Source: JBBQZU01 sp038207425
Lineage (GTDB): Bacteria; Bacteroidota; Bacteroidia; Flavobacteriales_D; Cryomorphaceae
DNA length: 40,583 nt
Direction of reading: 5' to 3'
Assembly (NCBI GenBank): GCA_038207425.1
Contig: JBBQZU010000026.1
Location: 1-40,583, forward strand
The translations under genes and the position numbers were made by a program. Within the stretch, counting starts at the first letter, position 1; each line of letters starts with the position of its first letter. Of the stretch, positions 1 through 7,305 are shown piece after piece. Under the pieces are notes generated by a model. That model worked only from the letters and a program-made list of their open reading frames with translations. It was not told the origin of the DNA and ran no database searches.

Positions 1-471
1 CTTGCATGTTTCCTTTACTTTTTTCAGGAAGCCCGCATGCGGTGCGACCGGAAGCATCACTTTTTTGTAACCCCCTTCTACCACTTGCGAATTGGCATGC
101 AAAACCAAGGATGCAAAGGGTATTTCCCGCACAAGTTTATAAATGGCCGAACCAAAAATACTCATATCAAATCCGTCTTTGCCGCGGGTCCCGACCAAAA
201 CAAGATCTGGTTTTATGCGGTCTGCAATTTTTGTAGCCGTTTGATACAAAGGCCCATGTTCAAGGATAATTTCAGATGCAACACCCTTTGAATCCGAAAA
301 TTGCTTGAAGGGAAGCAACCGCTCCATCCATTCGGGGTCTTTTTCGGCAGGGCCTTCAGAAATATAACTCAGTGTGAGTGATGCGCCGCAATGCTTGCCA
401 ATAGAGATGGCTTGTTCAAACGCGCGCTGAGAAGCGTCTGTGAAATTGATAAAAACCAATAGTTTCTTCAT
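1..471 (-). CDS. Universal stress protein (UspA family), partial at window edge
   Basis: This is an open minus-strand frame that starts with ATG at 471-469 and runs off the window at base 1, giving 157 codons without a stop. The N-terminus MKKLLVFINFTDASQRAFEQ is a typical Usp beta1/alpha1 segment. The ATP-binding signature G-2x-G-9x-G-S is present exactly (GTRG, nine residues, then GS, about residues 93-107), so this is the nucleotide-binding class. Bacteroidota often carry tandem-Usp proteins of about 270-290 residues. The reading continues past the first domain into a segment with a second 'KKVMLPV' strand, so a second Usp domain probably lies outside the window. Usp proteins act in the cytoplasm during stress or growth arrest; the specific role is not visible here. 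The gene is divergent from the kinase operon at 1135. Confidence 0.85.
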   Translation of the reverse strand, partial: MKKLLVFINFTDASQRAFEQAISIGKHCGASLTLSYISEGPAEKDPEWMERLLPFKQFSDSKGVASEIILEHGPLYQTATKIADRIKPDLVLVGTRGKDGFDMSIFGSAIYKLVREIPFASLVLHANSQVVEGGYKKVMLPVAPHAGFLKKVKETCK

Positions 472-1134
472 CTTCAATCCTTGTTTTAGCGAAGCGCGGT
501 GCCACGCATGATAAATGCAATTGCGAATATACCATCAGACTTCACAATGTACCTCCAAAGCTATGAATAAGAATCATCCATTTTGATTGCTGACTTCAAT
601 TTTCAACTCGGAGGTGGGTGAATGAATTGGATTTATTATTGAAATACCCACGGTTTGATTTTCAAAACTGAGCGATTCCAGATTTGTAAAAAATTACAAA
701 TCTGGAATTGGACTCCAGATTTTCCTTTTTTTTTACTGCTGTAAAATGGCGCCACACGAAATATTTCTGACTTTCAAGGCATCAAGGATTTAGAGACCTT
801 GAATCCCTATGAAGTCTGAAATTTTATGGGTACAATCGAAACCCATTCTTCGGAGACTTTATTCCGCGGATGTTCGGGTATCTTTTAATCAGAGCAATAC
901 CGATGATTTTATGAAACATAATCGGGGAAATTTGACCATCCGCTCCTAAGCAACCCAAAACGCCACTTATTCCATCCCAATACCACCGTAGCCCAACAAA
1001 GCGCCAGAAAAAGAAATGTATCCCATTGCATCCCACCTATTTTCCGAAAAGGAAAATGTACTCCGCATACTCCTGTTCTCGTGATTATTCGGATATTCGA
1101 GCAGATATTGCCCCAATGATTAAATTTACCGTGT
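472..1134. other. Long intergenic region between usp and kinase operon
   Basis: About 660 bp with no convincing gene. Short minus-strand frames around 824-1208 have no recognisable domain and overlap the kinase start, so I treat them as chance. The region must hold the divergent promoters for the usp gene and the kinase operon. Its only clear structure is the perfect inverted repeat at 675-708. Confidence 0.6.
675..708. repeat. Perfect 15-bp inverted repeat with 4-nt loop
   Basis: ATTCCAGATTTGTAA at 675-689 is followed by AAAA and then by its exact reverse complement at 694-708. A related half-copy (TCCAGATTTT) follows at 714-723, ahead of a T-rich stretch. It could be a dyad operator or a hairpin. 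No gene ends just upstream on the plus strand, so an ordinary terminator is less natural. It lies about 204 bp from the usp start and 427 bp from the kinase start. Confidence 0.7.
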
Positions 1135-2466
1135 ATGACTGAAATCACCTTTGCCGAAAAAACCCGATTGCTCCGTGATGCCGACCTGCGCTTCGTCAAG
1201 CTCTGCACGAATCAAATCAATCGCTCGGAAGGCGAAGGTCTCATCCCAACCGACATCATGGGCTATGGCACCACCATCGATGAGAAAATCACGAACAGAA
1301 CCGAGTTTTTTGGATTGCTCGATCGACAAATAGAAGAAATGTCCAAATCAACCATCAGCTTCGGGCATAAACCCGTATTCGAGCGGATATTGAATGACGG
1401 GGATACCGGAATTTTCGTTTGTGAAGTGCTGCTGGATATTAAGTCGGACGACTATCACATCAAATATGTTATTCGGATATCTACTTGCGTTAGCCTAATC
1501 AATGGAGCATGCAAGGTGGTGCATTGGCACGGTTCTGCGACCATCATGAGCGAAAATGATACATTCCACATCAAAGACCTCCGGGGCAAAACAGAAAAAC
1601 TCGAGCAGCAGGTAAAAGAACGCACCGCCGAGCTCCAAGCATCGCTTGAAAAACTCCGTGCCACACAAGATCAATTAATTGTGCAGGAGAAACTCGCCAG
1701 TCTTGGACAACTCGCCGCCGGCATAGCCCATGAGATTAAGAATCCGATGAATTTCGTCAACAACTTCGCTGAGCTGAGCATTGAATACGTCGATGAATTG
1801 CGCACCGAGCTTGCAAGTATACCCGCATCAAAACACACTGCCGAGATGGGTGAACTGCTGAACGAATTGGAATCGAACCTTAAAAAAATTCACCAGCATG
1901 GCACCCGGGCTGACAATATTGTGAAATCAATGCTCATGCACTCCCGCGGGGGCACGGGTATCATGGAGCCCACAAATTTGAACGAATTGATCAGCGAATA
2001 CGTGAACCTCTCTTTTCATGGCATGCGGGCAGGTAAAACAGCCATCAACTCCAAGATAGTGCTCAACCTGGATCCGCAACTCCCACCTGTAGCGCTCAAT
2101 GTCGAAGACTTCAGCCGGGTGGTGCTCAATCTTTGCAAGAACGCTTTTGACGCCATGCGCGAGAAGACGCTTGAACCGCGCATGGAGCATTATCTGCCGG
2201 AATTGAAAGTAACCACCGTGCAAAAAGGAGAAATGGTGGAGCTCGTGATCGCCGATAACGGCCCCGGAGTGCCTGACTCCATCCGTCAAAAACTCTTCGA
2301 TCCCTTCTTCACCACTAAAAAAGGCACAGAAGGAACTGGGCTCGGATTGAGCATCACACAGGACATTATTAAAGCACATGGGGGGAAGATTCAAATAGAA
2401 TCTCAGGCCGGCCAGTACACGGGGTTTATCATCACACTTCCAATAAAACAAATAAAGCAAACATGA
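1135..2466 (+). CDS. Sensor histidine kinase with NTF2/SnoaL-like N-terminal domain
   Basis: A 443-aa kinase with no visible membrane segment, so probably cytoplasmic. Residues about 1-150 resemble an NTF2/SnoaL-type fold (alternating strands, WHGSATIM near 131-138); this assignment is by eye. A short coiled coil follows at about 150-185. The dimerisation/phosphoacceptor helix contains H199 in GIAHEIKNPMNF. The HATPase_c domain has an N-box (VVLNLCKNAFDAM), a G1 box (DNGPGVPD) and a G2 box (GTGLGLSI). The stop TGA overlaps the ATG of the next receiver gene (ATGA at 2463-2466), which implies translational coupling and a cognate pair. The input signal is unknown; an NTF2-like pocket suggests a soluble small ligand. 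ATG at 1135 is the first plausible start. Confidence 0.88.
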   Translation: MTEITFAEKTRLLRDADLRFVKLCTNQINRSEGEGLIPTDIMGYGTTIDEKITNRTEFFGLLDRQIEEMSKSTISFGHKPVFERILNDGDTGIFVCEVLLDIKSDDYHIKYVIRISTCVSLINGACKVVHWHGSATIMSENDTFHIKDLRGKTEKLEQQVKERTAELQASLEKLRATQDQLIVQEKLASLGQLAAGIAHEIKNPMNFVNNFAELSIEYVDELRTELASIPASKHTAEMGELLNELESNLKKIHQHGTRADNIVKSMLMHSRGGTGIMEPTNLNELISEYVNLSFHGMRAGKTAINSKIVLNLDPQLPPVALNVEDFSRVVLNLCKNAFDAMREKTLEPRMEHYLPELKVTTVQKGEMVELVIADNGPGVPDSIRQKLFDPFFTTKKGTEGTGLGLSITQDIIKAHGGKIQIESQAGQYTGFIITLPIKQIKQT

Positions 2467-2837
2467 AAATACTAATCGTAGACGACGAAAGAGATGTAGA
2501 AATGCTCTTCCGACAAAAATTTCGAAAAGAGATCAAAAATAAAGAAATAGAAATGGTTTTTGCCTTTTCGGGAGATGAGGCCCTTGAATTGCTTAACGAA
2601 GCGGATCCGCCGGAAGTGATGTACGTTTTCTCTGACATCAATATGCCCGGAATGACCGGATTAGAGCTGCTTGATAAAGTCAAAGCCCGCTTTCCCAGCA
2701 TTTATGTGAGTATGATTTCAGCTTACGGCGACAGCGATAACTACAGCAAGGCCATTCAATCCGGTGCCAAAGAATTTTTTACCAAACCAATCGATTTTGA
2801 TTCCCTCAGGAAAGAAATTTTGGAATTTAAAAGTTAA
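2463..2837 (+). CDS. Single-domain response regulator (CheY-like receiver)
   Basis: A 124-aa stand-alone receiver. The acidic pocket is DDE at residues 7-9, the phosphoacceptor is D58 (FSDINMPGMTG), the switch region is SAYGD (about 86-90) and the conserved lysine is K108 in FFTKPID. There is no output domain, so it acts by protein contact or as a phosphate shuttle. It overlaps the upstream kinase gene by 4 bp and lies 12 bp before the receiver-cyclase gene. The order HK - lone receiver - receiver/cyclase suggests either competition for phosphate or a two-receiver relay; the sequence cannot tell these apart. Confidence 0.92.
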   Translation: MKILIVDDERDVEMLFRQKFRKEIKNKEIEMVFAFSGDEALELLNEADPPEVMYVFSDINMPGMTGLELLDKVKARFPSIYVSMISAYGDSDNYSKAIQSGAKEFFTKPIDFDSLRKEILEFKS

Positions 2838-2849
2838 ATTGCATTCATT

Positions 2850-3890
2850 ATGACCAAAATACTTGTTGTAGACGATGAAGAAGATTTGAAGGTGCTCATC
2901 AAGCAGCGCTTCCGCCAAAAAATTCGTCAGAACGAATACGATTTTATTTTCGCCGAAAACGGCAGGCACGCCTTAGAGCAACTGCTCGAACACACCGATA
3001 TAGACATCGTGCTTAGCGATATCAACATGCCTGAAATGGATGGGCTTACGCTACTCACTAAACTCAACGAGAAACACAGTTTGCTGAAAGCTGTCATTGT
3101 ATCTGCATACGGTGATATGGAAAACATCCGCACCGCAATGAATCGTGGCGCCTTTGATTTCATTACCAAACCCATCGACTTCAAAGATTTGGAGATTACC
3201 ATCGAGAAAACCATTTTGCACGTAGCCGCCCTTAAGAAAACCTTGCAAGCGGTAAAGGAAAATAATATTCTGCGCATGTATGTCGACGAAACGGTACTCA
3301 ACTTTATGGGCGGTAAAGAAGCTGAGTCGTCCATGTTCGACAACGAAACCATTGAAGGAACCGTGGCCTTTATTGATATATGCGGATTTACCGCCATCAG
3401 CGAAACGGAGCCTGCCGACAATGTTGTGGCAATGCTCAACGCACTTTTTGACGTAATTGTAAAGGAAATTATCAAGGAAGGCGGCACCGTAGACAAATTT
3501 CTTGGCGATGCGGTAATGGCATCATTCAAAGGTGAGTTTCACCTGGATAGGGCCATCGATACCTCCATCGCAATACGTGAAGCCATGAAACGTGTGCAAA
3601 CCGATATGATTAAATCAGCCTATCAACCACAGGTTTCCATTGGCATAAACAGTGGCGAGATGGTTTGGGGAAATATAGGTTCAGCCACTCTGCGAAGGCT
3701 TGATTATACCGTGATAGGCGATGCTGTGAATGTAGCGGCTAGACTCCAATCGGCCGCCGAAAAATGCCAAATACTGATTAGTGAAGCGAATTACCTAAGG
3801 GTAAAAGACTCTTTCGATTGCAGCAGGGTAGGAGAGATTAAAATGAAGAATAAGCTCGCCCCGATTGTGGTATATGATGTAAAAGGTTAG
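2850..3890 (+). CDS. Receiver-class III adenylate cyclase fusion
   Basis: A 346-aa protein with an N-terminal receiver (D57 in LSDINMPEMDG, K107 in FITKPID), a helical linker at about 115-165 and a C-terminal class III nucleotidyl cyclase domain at about 166-346. Cyclase residues visible are the metal ligands D176 (FIDICGFT) and D220 (FLGDAVMA), the base-selecting K217, T287 in DYTVIGD, and the transition-state pair N294/R298 (DAVNVAARL). A K/T pair at the purine-selecting positions is the pattern of many bacterial adenylate cyclases, so ATP to cAMP is the expected reaction. All catalytic positions are intact. Phosphorylation by the adjacent kinase is the likely control. No membrane segment is visible. 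The next gene begins 30 bp downstream. Confidence 0.92.
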   Translation: MTKILVVDDEEDLKVLIKQRFRQKIRQNEYDFIFAENGRHALEQLLEHTDIDIVLSDINMPEMDGLTLLTKLNEKHSLLKAVIVSAYGDMENIRTAMNRGAFDFITKPIDFKDLEITIEKTILHVAALKKTLQAVKENNILRMYVDETVLNFMGGKEAESSMFDNETIEGTVAFIDICGFTAISETEPADNVVAMLNALFDVIVKEIIKEGGTVDKFLGDAVMASFKGEFHLDRAIDTSIAIREAMKRVQTDMIKSAYQPQVSIGINSGEMVWGNIGSATLRRLDYTVIGDAVNVAARLQSAAEKCQILISEANYLRVKDSFDCSRVGEIKMKNKLAPIVVYDVKG

Positions 3891-3920
3891 TATTTTAAAA
3901 CAGAAACATTTGCTCAATTT

Positions 3921-4811
3921 ATGAACCAAGCGAACAGTAGGATAAACAAAACGATTCGATGGAAAAAAGTCCTTTCACTTCGCTCTCTTGCTTTCACCGT
4001 CATTGGCGTTCTGCTTGCAGTCCTGGGTTTGCAGGGCTTTTTGGTTCCCAATAACTTTCTCGATGGTGGGGTAACCGGAATTTCAATTCTTATTAAAGGT
4101 TTTGCCAATATACACATCAGTATTCTTCTCATCGTTTTAAACATTCCATTTCTTATCATCGGCTTTCGGAAAATAGGACGCACATTTGGCGTGCAAGCAT
4201 TTATAGCCATGATTCTGCTTTCGGCTCTGATGTATTTTTTACATATTCCCGTATTCACCACCGACAAGGTTCTGATTGCAGTCTTCGGCGGTTTCTTCAT
4301 AGGTTTGGGCATAGGCTTCGTAATCAGGGGCGGGGGGGTGATTGATGGTTTGGAAGTAATTGCCCAGTACACTGAAAAGAAATCAGCTTTTACTTCCAGT
4401 GAAATCATCCTTGTGCTCAACACACTTATTATCATTGGCGCGACGCTTAAGTTTGGAATCGAATCGGGAATGTACTCGATTTTGGTATATTTCACTGCCA
4501 TGAAAACCACCGATTATGTTGTGGATGGTTTTGAAGAATTTACTTCAATGCATATTATTTCAGGTGAACACGAGAAAATAAAAGATTTGATTGTGAACGA
4601 TTTTGGAAAGGGAATAACGGTATACAAAGGGCAGCGCGGCTATCTTCCGGGCTCCTTCGAGTTACGCAACGATTGCGATATTATTATGACCGTCGTCACC
4701 CGACTCGAAATATTCCGTATTCAAGAAGCAATTGTGCAGATCGATCCAAAGGCCTTTGTTTTTGTGAATAGCATTAAGGAAGTAAAAGGGGGAATCATTA
4801 AACGACAATAG
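3921..4811 (+). CDS. YitT-family membrane protein (DUF161 + C-terminal DUF2179)
   Basis: A 296-aa integral membrane protein. A basic N-terminus (RINKTIRWKKV) precedes about five hydrophobic segments (roughly residues 24-45, 55-78, 88-110, 118-140 and 160-185). The glycine-rich GGVTGIS and RGGGVIDGLEV motifs are typical of the YitT family. The soluble C-terminal part (about 205-296, including GKGITVYKGQRGYL) matches the DUF2179 domain. The biochemical role of the family is not established. It starts 30 bp after the cyclase gene and ends 6 bp before the HD gene, so it is probably in the same transcript. The cytosolic DUF2179 could be a ligand- or signal-responsive domain, but that is inference. 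Confidence 0.88.
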   Translation: MNQANSRINKTIRWKKVLSLRSLAFTVIGVLLAVLGLQGFLVPNNFLDGGVTGISILIKGFANIHISILLIVLNIPFLIIGFRKIGRTFGVQAFIAMILLSALMYFLHIPVFTTDKVLIAVFGGFFIGLGIGFVIRGGGVIDGLEVIAQYTEKKSAFTSSEIILVLNTLIIIGATLKFGIESGMYSILVYFTAMKTTDYVVDGFEEFTSMHIISGEHEKIKDLIVNDFGKGITVYKGQRGYLPGSFELRNDCDIIMTVVTRLEIFRIQEAIVQIDPKAFVFVNSIKEVKGGIIKRQ

Positions 4812-4817
4812 AATATT

Positions 4818-5411
4818 TTGATAACAGAACTTTCGCCCACATTGGTACAACATATTTTGGACCGGCTGCAATCAGAACTGCCGTCCTACCTGACCTACCA
4901 CAATGCTGCACACTCTGCATATGTGCTTGGCACCGCCAATTTTCTGGCGCAAGAAGAAAATCTTACGGAATCTGAACATACTCTGGTTGCCGTCGCAGCC
5001 CTGTATCATGACTCAGGTTTTCTGATGGGTGAATACAAACACGAAGAGAGCGGATGTGATGTGGCACGCGCTGAATTGCTTGCCTTTGGTTATACCCACG
5101 ATGAAATTGAATTAATATGCGGAATGATCATGGCTACCCGACTTCCACAAACCCCGCATACCAATTTAGAACGCATTGTGGCCGATGCTGACCTCTTTTA
5201 TTTGGGTACCGATAAATACCTGGAAACCAGCGAAAAACTTTATACTGAATGGCTCCACGTTAAACCTTCATTCAACCGCGAATTATGGTTCGATATTCAG
5301 GTTAATTTTCTTTTAAATCACCGCTATCATACCGCGTACGGCCTTGAAGTGTTAGAACCTGTGAAGCAGGCAAACCTGCACTTTCTGCGTGAAGCAAATC
5401 AGTTTGGTTAA
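4818..5411 (+). CDS. HD-domain metal-dependent phosphohydrolase
   Basis: A 197-aa soluble protein with a TTG start at 4818, 6 bp after the YitT stop; no ATG gives a full domain. HD-superfamily ligands are visible: H28 and H32 in YHNAAH, the HD doublet H64-D65 (YHDSGF), H75 in the following helix, and D123/D125 in VADADLF. This arrangement matches predicted metal-dependent HD hydrolases that act on phosphoesters or nucleotides; the substrate cannot be read from sequence. It is the last gene of an operon that makes cAMP, so a phosphodiesterase role acting as off-switch is an attractive but untested idea. No GYP motif is present, so it is not a canonical c-di-GMP hydrolase. Confidence 0.85.
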   Translation: MITELSPTLVQHILDRLQSELPSYLTYHNAAHSAYVLGTANFLAQEENLTESEHTLVAVAALYHDSGFLMGEYKHEESGCDVARAELLAFGYTHDEIELICGMIMATRLPQTPHTNLERIVADADLFYLGTDKYLETSEKLYTEWLHVKPSFNRELWFDIQVNFLLNHRYHTAYGLEVLEPVKQANLHFLREANQFG

Positions 5412-5704
5412 GTAGTTTAATCTAAAACTGATTCACTTACCTTCGCACAAACCAAAAGCACCTCTACAGGATGCACAGAGAAGCCAATCTTGATGATACC
5501 GTAGATTCAGGTAAAATCTGACCGGGTTGGATTTTGAAATTTGACATGATCGAAATTATAAGGATGGCTATTCTCCTATTCTATAATATTTGCGATCTTT
5601 AAAAAAAATACTGCATCACCGAACGTTTTAATCCTTTCAAAACTATCTTCAGGCAAACGATTTGCCCAATTGTATGAACGAATTTAATTGTCCTGTTAGG
5701 CTGT

Positions 5705-6253
5705 GTGCTTTGTTTTGTGGGCAAGCCAAATAAGGCTGATGCCCAAACCGACTCAACATTACAATTCCTGATGGCCAGTATCGGTTTGAATGTGAGCAGT
5801 TATTATTCTTTGGGGGTAAGGTTGTATTTCGATTACAGCCGGGATATAACCAGGTACTGGCAGTGGGGTATAAGTTATGAAACCACACGCCACGCCACCA
5901 CCAGTGTGTCAGGCCTGCCACGGGATGCCCAGCCTCTTGAATTAAATCACACGATTATATGCGGAAATATTTACCGAAAAGTGAACACCCCTATCAAAGG
6001 AGTTCATTGGCGTTTTGGAGCCGGGGCGGGATTGATACACGCTTTTTGGGATGAGAGTGACCAGTTTGGGTTGGCTTTGAACCTGTCCGCAGGTCTGCAC
6101 ATCAAATTGTCGCGCAATGTCTGGCTTACCACATCTGTATTTCCTTTGCTTCTCCCATCCAACAGAATTCCCTATGCTTTCATCCGAATGCCCGGTCAGA
6201 GCCATATTCTTTCGGGAAGTTTTTTTAATATCGGTTTCCAGGCACGGTTTTAA
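5705..6253 (+). CDS. Outer-membrane beta-barrel-like protein with damaged start
   Basis: The frame encodes about 182 residues from GTG 5705. It has alternating beta-strand composition and ends in FFNIGFQARF, the terminal-phenylalanine pattern of outer-membrane barrels. The hydrophobic stretch LIVLLGCVLCFVG upstream of and across the GTG looks like the core of a signal peptide, ending near KADAQ. However, the only nearby ATG (5674) is in another frame: removing one base between 5680 and 5684 would join ATG to this frame as M-N-N-L-I-V-L-L-G. So either GTG gives a shortened signal peptide, or the start is frameshifted and the gene is dead. I cannot name a substrate or family. Neighbouring DNA on the 3' side is degraded. 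Confidence 0.5.
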   Translation: MLCFVGKPNKADAQTDSTLQFLMASIGLNVSSYYSLGVRLYFDYSRDITRYWQWGISYETTRHATTSVSGLPRDAQPLELNHTIICGNIYRKVNTPIKGVHWRFGAGAGLIHAFWDESDQFGLALNLSAGLHIKLSRNVWLTTSVFPLLLPSNRIPYAFIRMPGQSHILSGSFFNIGFQARF

Positions 6254-6285
6254 CTATCGGCATAATTTGCAGCAATTATGTATGA

Positions 6286-6450
6286 GGGTATATTCAAGTC
6301 GTTTTATCGCCCGTGTACTGCCGAGGCAATGGTATCTACCCGACCAACTACAACCTTGAATTTTCCTGCCTTATCGGGAACGTTACAAAAAAGGTAGATG
6401 AAATTACAGAAAGAAATGTTCGCATAGGTATCGGAGTGGAAATCCAGTGA
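6286..6450 (+). pseudogene. Possible C-terminal remnant of a secreted or barrel protein
   Basis: A 54-codon open stretch with no start codon, between TGA 6283-6285 and TGA 6448-6450. It reads like protein (for example GNGIYPTNYNLEFS, then VRIGIGVEIQ at the end, a beta-strand-like terminus). It follows the barrel gene by 32 bp. It could be the tail of a decayed neighbour; I do not recognise a family, and chance is possible. Confidence 0.25.
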
Positions 6451-7305
6451 CCTGACAAAGAAAACTTTTTTAGCTAACCGGGACACCAAATTGCCTTAAT
6501 TTAATTATTGGTGCAATAAATATAGCGATCACTACCCAGGGTCAGAATTGCCTGCCGAAGGCCATTTTCGCGAAGTAGTTCTCACAAAGCTGGCAAGGCG
6601 CTGATTAAATCGGCTTTTGCTACACACACCCACCAAGATGCACCCAGCGAAATGGAAGCCAAAAAGGTGGTAGGGTAGGAGCACTTGTAAGTAAATAGCA
6701 GGTCCAGCTTTTAAATCCATATTCTCCAGCACGCGGTATTTTTATCGAAGTGATAGATTGAAAGAATGACGTGCTGGCTTTTATTGATTCACCACTTATT
6801 ATGACATCTTGCGCGCCTTACGAGTTCGCTACTAGACAGCTTACCCACTTCAGATTTTTAGGACGTTTCCAGGATGGCGCGCTTTTACATCAAGCAGTTA
6901 ATTATGTCGGTTTTGTCTATGGGCTTGGTACTTTGTTGGGGAAATAGCCATAAGCGCTTCATAGCCGAATCTGACCAAGAGAATGCTGGATTCTTATAAA
7001 AAACTATGACAAGTCGAAACCGCATCAAAACCCCTAAATCAAGGGGATTAAACTTCGAAGATACACACCTCACAAAACTTGATCGGCTTAAAAAAATCGA
7101 TCCCGCCTGCCTTGATTGCCTCCGTGTGGTGGTATAAAATTGGAAATCAAATCGACGCACACGTTAGCCTCATTCAAATTAAAACTGACGGTCTGATATT
7201 CATTGGCGTATTGCGTATGAACTCGACTCTCCTTCAAGACCACTACTAACTGGATATAGCCTTTTCAAATTGAGCATTGTACATCTTTTGTAAATTACTT
7301 CGCGT
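6451..7305. other. Degenerate region without a supportable gene
   Basis: About 850 bp between the barrel remnant and the 3' end of the cyclase pseudogene. Frames are short and interrupted, with no domain or motif I can name. A 43-codon ATG frame at 7006-7137 is the longest tidy one but has no support. Composition is like its surroundings. It is probably decayed coding sequence. Confidence 0.5.

Noticed and set aside
909..1208. 99-codon minus-strand frame in front of and over the kinase start
   Set aside because: No domain, composition unlike protein, and it overlaps a well-supported gene.
7006..7137. 43-codon ATG frame in the degraded region
   Set aside because: Too short, no recognisable family, surrounded by decayed DNA.
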